Assembly (NCBI RefSeq): GCF_027596085.1
Contig: NC_072460.1
Location: forward strand, 2,686,459-2,750,458
Direction: 5' to 3'
DNA: 64,000 nt
From: Anoplopoma fimbria
Lineage: Eukaryota; Chordata; Actinopteri; Perciformes; Anoplopomatidae
A program made the position numbers and the translations under genes. Of this stretch, positions 35,971 through 64,000 are shown piece after piece (position 1 is the stretch's first letter; each line of letters begins with the position of its first letter). Under the pieces are notes generated by a model. It searched no databases. It saw only the letters and a program-made list of their open reading frames with translations, and had not been told where the DNA came from.

Positions 35971-37139
35971 GATACTGACTATAAATCAGGATATCTTTGC
36001 ATGTGCTGCTTTGATTTTGACCGTTTATTTCCTAAGCAGTCTCTTGTATTTCGCCTTTATTGAAATACAAAATCACTAGGACACCCCTTTTACCTGATTT
36101 TGCTGAGTTGGTAGTTTAACAACTGTAATGATATTACATGTATTTTTTAAGAGAGTAGAGGAATCCCATTTCTGACAGTATGGCAAGATACAAGATGAAA
36201 ATGTTCCCTCTTTTAAAGTCATATCTTTATTGGAAACTATTTAAGTATTTACATAGCTTAATACAGCTCTGAAAGGACAAACAAAACGTGAAAACCATGT
36301 AAGGCATTACAAGCTCAACTTTGCAAGTACAGGAGATTAATCTCAGCATCAGCTGTTACTGAATGTTTAACTTCAGCAATGGTCTCTCTAGCTGTTTGAA
36401 ATACAAATGACCACACTGTAGCCAACCACACATGGTCGGTTTACATTACAACTCAACACATAGGTCACACATGCCCTGGAGCTTCCCACCCTCTCACCTC
36501 AATACACACACCAGGGCCATATTACCACAAAACATTTGCTCATTACCACATACACAAATTCGTATGCATTATATATACAACTTACAGATGTCTTCCTTGT
36601 ATGTTGATTTGCAAAAATCCAGCTGCCATGTCTGTGGCCTCTAAGTTGATGTAAAGTATTAGCACTGTGTGCTTTCCGGCTGTTCTAGGGTAAATGAAAA
36701 TTCAGTGATCGTTATCTTTCCTTAAACTGTGAACCGTCCATGCTGAACGTGGCTTCCGCAGGTAATTTGCAATTCCTACGCACAAACCTTATGTACCGTG
36801 AACCTGCCTCTTAATCCCCCCCCACCGTCACCCTTATCAGGTAGCAGTTAATCTGACAAGGCACATGGTACTACTTTCTCATGCCAGGTCCCCGAACATA
36901 GCTGGATCAACAGGTTCAGGTGTTTTGTTGTTTGTTTGTTCTCGGGGGGGGTCATTTGCAGGAGATAGAAGCACCAGGCTATAAAGGTAATCAGACTAAC
37001 AGATGAGCCAATATCCTGTTCTCACATATGGCTGTATGCTGGCCCACACTTTGTGTTTGTGTGTGTGGGGGTGAACAATGGCCCTGCTGTTAGCCCATTC
37101 GCCACTGCTGCTGTAGTTGCCTTACACCTGTGGTTGCCC

Positions 37140-37141
<2 letters not shown>

Positions 37142-37193
<52 letters not shown>
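37142..37193. repeat. (CA)n microsatellite
   Basis: About 26 uninterrupted CA units, flanked by C-rich sequence. Confidence 0.97.
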
Positions 37194-37194
<1 letters not shown>

Positions 37195-39154
37195 CCCCAA
37201 CCTACCCACCACCACCCCCGCCCCTTAACCACCACACACCCCAATCCACTTTAGTTCTCAGTTTACATCCTGCATTAGCTTTTAGTGCTGCACTACAAAG
37301 AACAATGCATATTCAACAGGCTTACCAGGACAGATAATGCACACATGGCCCCTCAGGCACGTCTTATGGTTTCATTACTAATAATTTAAAAAAAGGACCA
37401 TATCAAAGGTTTCTTCATTCCCCCCCGCAACCCCACTCATCCCGTCGTGACCTCAGCCCTTCACTGAGAAGCAGAACTCCCCTTCCACTCTTGCTCGTGA
37501 GGACGAGGTGTGAGAAGTGAGAGGAATAAGAAGGGAATGTGAGGACGGCTGTGGAGGCGAGAGTGGGCGGGTGAGTGGTTGGATTTAAGGGATTCAAAAG
37601 CTCACAGAGAGCCGTGGCGTTTCGTCTGTGGCTGGTGGGGGCTTTTGTGAAACTGGAGCCCCCAGAGGGCATTGGGGGCCGGAGATGGAGGGAGGGCCCA
37701 GTGGTCTGGGACACAGCAGAAGCACTCCTCTTTTTCCCGCAGTGTCAGCGTCACAGGTGCGTGAACGACAATGCATGTGTGTGTCTGAGAGAGGGAGCCA
37801 TGTCCAATCAATGACACACTGTATTGTAATCATCTATTGTGGGGACAAGGCTGTTGCTCAAAGGTAAACACCAATGAGAATAAACTCTGAGGGACCAGGT
37901 ACAGCCCTCTGGCTAGAGCAGTGCGTCCAGTGATTTATACGGGATGGGAGGGGGAGGTAGGGTTTTGAAAGCCAGATGTACAGCACAGCATCTCCTTAAT
38001 GTCTCCATAGCCGTTGCTCAACGTGTTGCCATAGTAACACTGGGCAACAAACACTCAAAGTAAGTCAGATAAAGCTTGACAGTGAATTCCACTGTGCACC
38101 AGTTGCTAGGTAAAGGACTTTTCTTAATTCCCCATAATCATACTGGACTCCCACACTCCCGCTCCCACATACCCTCCTGGGACTGAAAAACCAGATTAAA
38201 CTTTGTTTTGTTCATAACTTGACCACTGTCTATCTACAGTCTTGGCGGGGTGCAACATTTTTGGGATATTTCCCATAAATTATGACGGGCTATCAGTAGG
38301 CCAGCTGTACTCTTGAATTCTGCATTCATGGTTGCTATTATGCTTATATGAATACATCTCTCCCCGCCTGTCACAATGATTCTACCTCTGTATGTGGGGA
38401 TGCTCAGAACAAAGAGACGTCAAATAAAGCAGCTCCCGCTCCTTTTCCCTCCTATTCAACGCGGCAAACAATTCTAAATCAATATCTGCATGCAAATTAT
38501 TCTGTGGCCCTGCAGGCCGCTTTATAGCCAGGTAGGGAAGACTGTAACCAAGGCCATGGTGCCTTCAAGTGCCTTCGAGTAAAACTCTTCTATTGGATTT
38601 AAGGAGTGCTTGAGGAGTTGGTACTTCAAAGTTATAAGAAGACAATATAGTGCAGATTAAATCTGCCTTTAATGATTATTTTAATGATCAATTAATCATC
38701 CTTTTTTTAATTAAACAATGAACAGTTCATACTATAGAATGTAACAAGTTTGCTACATTACATAGTTTCCCTAACCCCAAGAAGACGTCTTCAAATTGGT
38801 TTTTTTCATTTATATTGATATGAAATGAGAGAAAAGCAACAAGTCCTCATGTTTATGAAACTTGAACCAGTAAATGTTCGACAGTTTTGCTTGATTAATT
38901 CCTGCTTAACAGTGGATTATGAAAATGATTGCTGATAAATTTTGTATTGATCGACTAATTCACTAGTAGTTTCCACATGGAAATTATATTTATACATGTA
39001 CCTTAGGATCCGCAAATATTCACATAACTCTTTATCTATCAAGTGAATCTATGATCTAATGCTGCAGACTCTCCACAGCTGAACAATAGGTAAGACATGC
39101 ACATTTTATATACTGTGAACCCACAGAGTTCTTGTTGTTTTTATCAATACAATA

Positions 39155-39442
39155 GGACGGCTGTGGCGTAGTGGAGAGTAAGGTAGTTCTCCAATCAGAG
39201 GGTCGGTGGTTCGATACCCGGCTTCGGCAGTCGATGTGTCCTTGGGCAAGACACTTAACCCCAAGTTGCTCCTGAAGGCTTGCCATCGGTGTGGACTGGA
39301 TGATGAATGTTAGTTAGAGTCTGATGGTGGCACCTTGATGGTAGCCTGTCATCAGTGTGTGAATGGGTGAATGATATGTAATATACTACTGACTGTAAGT
39401 CGCTTTGGATAAAAGCGTCTGCTAAATGACTGTAATGTAATG
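39155..39442 (+). mobile_element. tRNA-derived SINE, near full length, about 0.4 kb upstream of epha2
   Basis: The head has an A box (TGGCGTAGTGG, 39164-39174) and a perfect B box (GGTTCGATACC, 39208-39217 region), the internal RNA polymerase III promoter of a tRNA-like head. A body containing TGTCCTTGGGCAAGACACTT follows. It ends in the LINE-shared tail AAGTCGCTTTGGATAAAAGC, GTCTGCTAAATGAC and TGTAATGTAATG. All parts are in the expected order over about 290 nt. It lies between spen and epha2, with its 3' end about 410 nt before the epha2 start codon, so it could have influenced the promoter. Confidence 0.88.
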
Positions 39443-39736
39443 AAAAAGTATAGAAAAATAACCCAAACAACTTCTTTGTCTTTATTTCCGTTCTTTCTTT
39501 TTGCAGAACTCACACATGCATTTGGGTTTTACCTGAAATGTCAACTCTTCTTACAGCTTGTAGACTAAAAAAAATTGCCAAATCTCCGACAGTCTTTGAA
39601 AGTTCCAAAACTTTCTCATGCCTCTCTCTCCCTCTGCAGCTCCTCCACCCCCACCCCACCCCCACCCTTCACACACCCACACACCCACACATGCACACGC
39701 ACGCACACGCACGCGCATTCCAGCAGGCGGAGTCTG

Positions 39737-39744
39737 TGACGTCA
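39737..39744. promoter_or_regulatory. Palindromic cAMP-response element (CRE) near the epha2 start
   Basis: An exact full CRE (TGACGTCA) lies 105 nt upstream of the epha2 ATG, in the most GC/CpG-rich stretch of the area (GCGCATTCC, GGCGGAG, GAGCCGCACGG, GCGCGCTCCC). Position and composition fit a core promoter or early 5' UTR. CREB/ATF use is inferred. Confidence 0.5.
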
Positions 39745-39799
39745 CGGCCCCGTTTGTGAATGAGCCGCACGGAGAAGCGCGCTCCCGTCAGAGTCCCGG

Positions 39800-39801
<2 letters not shown>

Positions 39802-39831
<30 letters not shown>
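39802..39831 (+). repeat. (GA)n tract in the probable epha2 5' UTR
   Basis: About 15 GA units ending 18 nt before the epha2 ATG, so probably transcribed into the 5' UTR. There is no TATA box at a clear distance, and GA repeats of this kind are common in TATA-less promoters. Confidence 0.85.
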
Positions 39832-39834
<3 letters not shown>

Positions 39835-39849
39835 GGAAAAGTTTGACAA

Positions 39850-60977
<21,128 letters not shown>

Positions 60978-62775
60978 TCGTGACAACGAAGGGATTTAAA
61001 ATGCGGGCTCTGAAGCAGGCAGCCCTTTGAACTCTGAGCTGAGCTGAGCTGGAGCAAAAACTGCAGGCACGGCCTTGAATCGGCAGGACCAAGAGACATG
61101 TGCCATCCATTGAGGCCGACAGAATCAGACTGACTTGCTGTACATTTTTGATTTCTTCATCTTATCCACACGGGAATTGAGCAAATATACAACAATAGAT
61201 GTATCAAGTAGACTCTGTATATTTAGATATCTATTTTTTATTATCCAAGTCTTCTGTGCATTTACAATTCATTCCTCCCACGTTTATATTTTTTTCTCCT
61301 CATCTCGCATTCCTGCTTCAAGAAAATCAACAATCAAGTCATTTCTGGGAACGGCTTCAACTTCACAAAATTGCACCCTGTTGCATCCCGTATCAAACAA
61401 ACAAACACAGTAAGTGTGATAGTGTGGGCGCAGTGGAGCCCAGCCCTCGCTTACGTGGAGGTTGATGCTGACGTCGGTGGCGTCTCCCTTTTTAAATGGC
61501 ACTTTGGTCCATTTCCTGTCCAATGAGGATGGAGCGTCGAGAGCTTGAGCTGGCCCAAAGTTAAAGAAACGGTCTATAAACACAGACGGACCTGGTGCTG
61601 TAAATGGCATTCTGCTGGCTCTGTGCAGAAATTAAGCTATAATTATGTTAGTGATGTATGAAAAAAAGAGATGATATATATCAGGTACTCTTTGTGTACA
61701 GATTACCAAAAACATTGGAGTGACAATTTATAATGTAGCACTTGGATCAAGAAAGTCTTTGTCTTGATTTGTCTCAGAATTGCATGGAAAAGGCATTTAC
61801 ACGCAAAATCCTGAACAAAAAGAAATGGTATCGAAGGGAGAAATTGTGTGAATTTAATACGTTTAAATTAGAAAGCAATCCATCTGTCCGTAGCGTGCCG
61901 GTTATGAAGAGGGAGAGGGCGAAATTTGCCCAAAAATGTAAATGACTCTTGTTTAAGAAAAAAAAAAAAAAGAAAAAAATGATTTAATGATGATGCGTCT
62001 TGTTTTGGTTGAGATGATTTCATACTTAATAATAGTTTGGTTTGCAATTTCAATGTCTCATTTAGTTTTGTAGAAGCTATATTGACTCATACTTCTGTGT
62101 GACATGTTGACAGGATGAAACTTTATTCTTTGACAGTTAGGTGCCCGTCTCGCTCCACACATTCAAAGACATTTTAAAGTGCCCGTTTGTGGAAAGTTAG
62201 CAGGAGTTTGCTTCTGTCGTCTGTTTTAATGAAGCCGCTCGCCGCTGTAGTGGGATGTGTATAGTGGACAGTTTCCCCAGTGCTCTTAATTGATGACTGC
62301 AAATCATTGTGTTACTGATGTACACCTTCCTTTACTTGAATTTTTACTGTATTTTCAAATGCATCTATGATTCTCTTGTAGTTGATAGATCCATCTTTGG
62401 AAAAAGGGATTTTGTTTGTTGTTATTACTCTGGTTTACAGGTTGAAATTCCATGTTGTACATTTTGTTTGGTCTCACTATTTACCATATTACCAAACTGA
62501 TTATTTTTCTAACTTCTCATTACTTTTTAAAGTGATGTCTCCTACCTTTGCTGCCTTTCCAAACATTTTGAGAGTTCCTTCATCAGAAATCAATCTCCTA
62601 TCTTTTTGACTGTTTCATACTGTATTTAATAGCCTATTTATTTTTTACTTTTATTTATTTATGCTGTAAAACACTGAGCTGGGATTATAATTGAAGGTTG
62701 TGCTCTCATTCTCAATAATAATGAAAAAAATTCACTGCATTTGTGGAGCAATAAAGTCTTAAGTTTAATTTTGCA
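60978..62775 (+). other. epha2: epha2 3' untranslated region
   Basis: AT-rich sequence from the stop codon to about 20 nt after an AATAAA at 62750-62755. A GAGCT tandem lies at about 61036-61051. No ORF here looks real. The end is inferred from the hexamer. Confidence 0.7.
62750..62755 (+). terminator. epha2: Polyadenylation signal of epha2
   Basis: Canonical AATAAA 1.8 kb after the stop codon, followed by TTTAATTTTG and GCCTGCTGTATG. A second AATAAA at 62912-62917 could serve as an alternative. Confidence 0.65.
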
Positions 62776-62960
62776 AAGCCTGCTGTATGATTGACACAAA
62801 ACAGAGCAGAGGAATGCTTTATTTGTTTTAAACTTTGCCAGGATGTTTATACTTCCACCTGGATATCCTCCTAATGCTGCTGGGTGCTTTAATTCCAGGG
62901 TGTGAACCTGTAATAAACATGCGAGTGCTTCATTACCGGCAGGAGGAGACTGGGGTCCAG

Positions 62961-63479
62961 CAGTGGTGGGATGTGACGGTACATTTACCTAAATAATGTA
63001 CTTCATTCCAAATAGAAGATACTAGAACGTTTTGCTTCTACTCCACTACATCTACAACCTGTGGTCCTACTTCTTAAGATAAATAAACTATTTAAAAAGC
63101 CTCATGGATCAACTCGAAAATGCATCTCCACAAAGCTGAAAACAGGACTGTTTTTCTGAGCTCATTCACAAGTTGTCTTTTTAGAAATAATTTGTCGTCA
63201 CGGGACAGTGACGCTTTACAAATTTTAGATTATAATATTGAATACGATGCATTGCTGTTGATTAAACTACCTAGAAATAAATAAAGTTAAAGTGTTACGA
63301 GTTGAGATTAGCACAACCATAAACATCTGCACTAGTAAAATACAACATGCACATTAATGCCATGTCATTTAGTTAAGTAAAGTAAAACACTTCATTTACA
63401 TCATTTCCTTTCAGTAAGGCTCTGAATGCAGGACTTTGACTGGTAGTCACATTGTAGTTTTGAACTTCTTCCACTACTG
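62961..63479. mobile_element. Fish MITE-like repeat copy with inverted ends
   Basis: The left end is CAGTGGTGGGATGTGACGGT. The right end, read inverted, is CAGTAGTGGAAGAAGTTC, giving imperfect terminal inverted repeats about 519 nt apart. Internal TACATTTACCTAAATAATGT, TTCTACTCCACTACATC and TTAAACTACCT blocks match the same teleost repeat as the copy at 45590. It is just downstream of the epha2 polyadenylation site. Confidence 0.6.
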
Positions 63480-63491
63480 ATATCCAGACAT

Positions 63492-63493
<2 letters not shown>

Positions 63494-63538
<45 letters not shown>
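63494..63538. repeat. (CA)n microsatellite
   Basis: About 22 CA units directly beside the right end of the MITE-like repeat. Confidence 0.95.
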
Positions 63539-63539
<1 letters not shown>

Positions 63540-64000
63540 TGTGCAAAACACACAACATTCCTCTATCAGCGATTACTGAGATATTGTATTTTTTATTTAT
63601 TTATATTTTGGAATCAAATCAACCAGATATGAAAGCAAGACGTGTGAGATAAAAGTAAACTGATGTTTGTGTTCCTTAAACAGAGACTGTGATCCTCCTT
63701 GAGAAATGACCCGCTGCCTGACTTCACATTTTCTTTTCCCATGAATCCTCTGTTGCGTCAGTGGAAGTCTGATGGAACAAATTCTGCCTTCCTGCTTAGA
63801 AATATACAGTGGAACGGCCCTTTACATCTGGGTTCTGGGTAGGAAAATATGGACAATAAATGTGACCTATTTGAAGATACAGTTACCAGTTATGATTATG
63901 GCATTGTAAACCTCACTACAAAGCATGTCTTTAATACAATATTTTCATATTTTGAATATGCTCATAATCCTTGCATGAATCTATTGAAACATTTGTAAAT
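63539..64000. other. Downstream intergenic sequence
   Basis: AT-rich unique sequence up to the window edge. I see no gene or recognisable repeat in it. Confidence 0.5.

Larger units (their letters stand above)
22331..39700. other. Intergenic region between spen and epha2
   Basis: About 17 kb in which no reading frame resembles a known protein and no splice-linked series of frames is evident on either strand. It holds repeat remnants annotated separately (26431, 29820, 30096, 33517, 33598, 35905, 39155), a T/ATTTT tract at 24848-24882, a C run at 34805-34819 and a CA microsatellite at 37142. In human, ZBTB17, HSPB7, CLCNKA/B and FAM131C occupy the corresponding interval; none is recognisable here. 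Confidence 0.65.

Noticed and set aside
39155..39230. A functional tRNA gene
   Set aside because: A and B boxes are present, but the sequence does not close into a tRNA acceptor stem and is followed by a SINE body and LINE tail, so it is a SINE head.

Overview
This window is vertebrate nuclear DNA, almost certainly from a ray-finned (teleost) fish. It holds two split protein-coding genes on the + strand with GT-AG introns, vertebrate-type 3' ends, long CA/GT microsatellites and remnants of fish-type SINEs, LINEs and MITEs. There is no sign of prokaryotic, phage or plasmid organisation.

Region 1-20477 holds most of spen (SPEN/SHARP/MINT), the large RRM- and SPOC-domain transcriptional corepressor. 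Thirteen coding exons are visible (5850-20477), including one 7.8-kb exon. The two 5'-most coding exons, which carry the start codon and RRM1, lie left of the window, so 1-5849 is best read as intron. The visible exons join in frame and give 3,414 residues: an Arg/Ser-rich linker, RRM2-RRM4, a long disordered region with the receptor-interaction and RBPJ-interaction segments, and the C-terminal SPOC domain. The 3' UTR runs to about 22330.

Region 22331-39700 is about 17 kb of intergenic DNA in which I find no convincing gene. It contains a tRNA-derived SINE, an inverted copy of the same SINE/LINE tail, an RTE/Rex3-like LINE 3' fragment, smaller repeat remnants and microsatellites.

Region 39700-62780 holds a complete epha2 gene (ephrin type-A receptor 2). 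Its 17 coding exons join in frame to give 993 residues: signal peptide, ephrin-binding domain, Cys-rich region, two fibronectin III domains, transmembrane helix, tyrosine kinase and SAM domain. The promoter-proximal DNA carries a palindromic CRE and a GA repeat. Intron 3 is about 10 kb, rich in microsatellites, with several GC-rich unique blocks. The rest, to 64000, is downstream DNA with a MITE copy and a CA repeat.

The two genes are unrelated in mechanism: spen is a nuclear repressor in Notch, nuclear-receptor and RNA-directed silencing, and epha2 is a cell-surface receptor for contact signalling. Their adjacency reflects conserved synteny with human 1p36, but the order and orientation are rearranged. 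I found no previously undescribed molecular system. The points most worth a second look are the Pumilio-motif cluster in the spen 3' UTR, the fish-type low-complexity insert in spen, the lack of the mammalian repeat block beside the RBPJ-binding segment, a 3'UTR-like block in the first spen intron, and the compact spen-epha2 arrangement.
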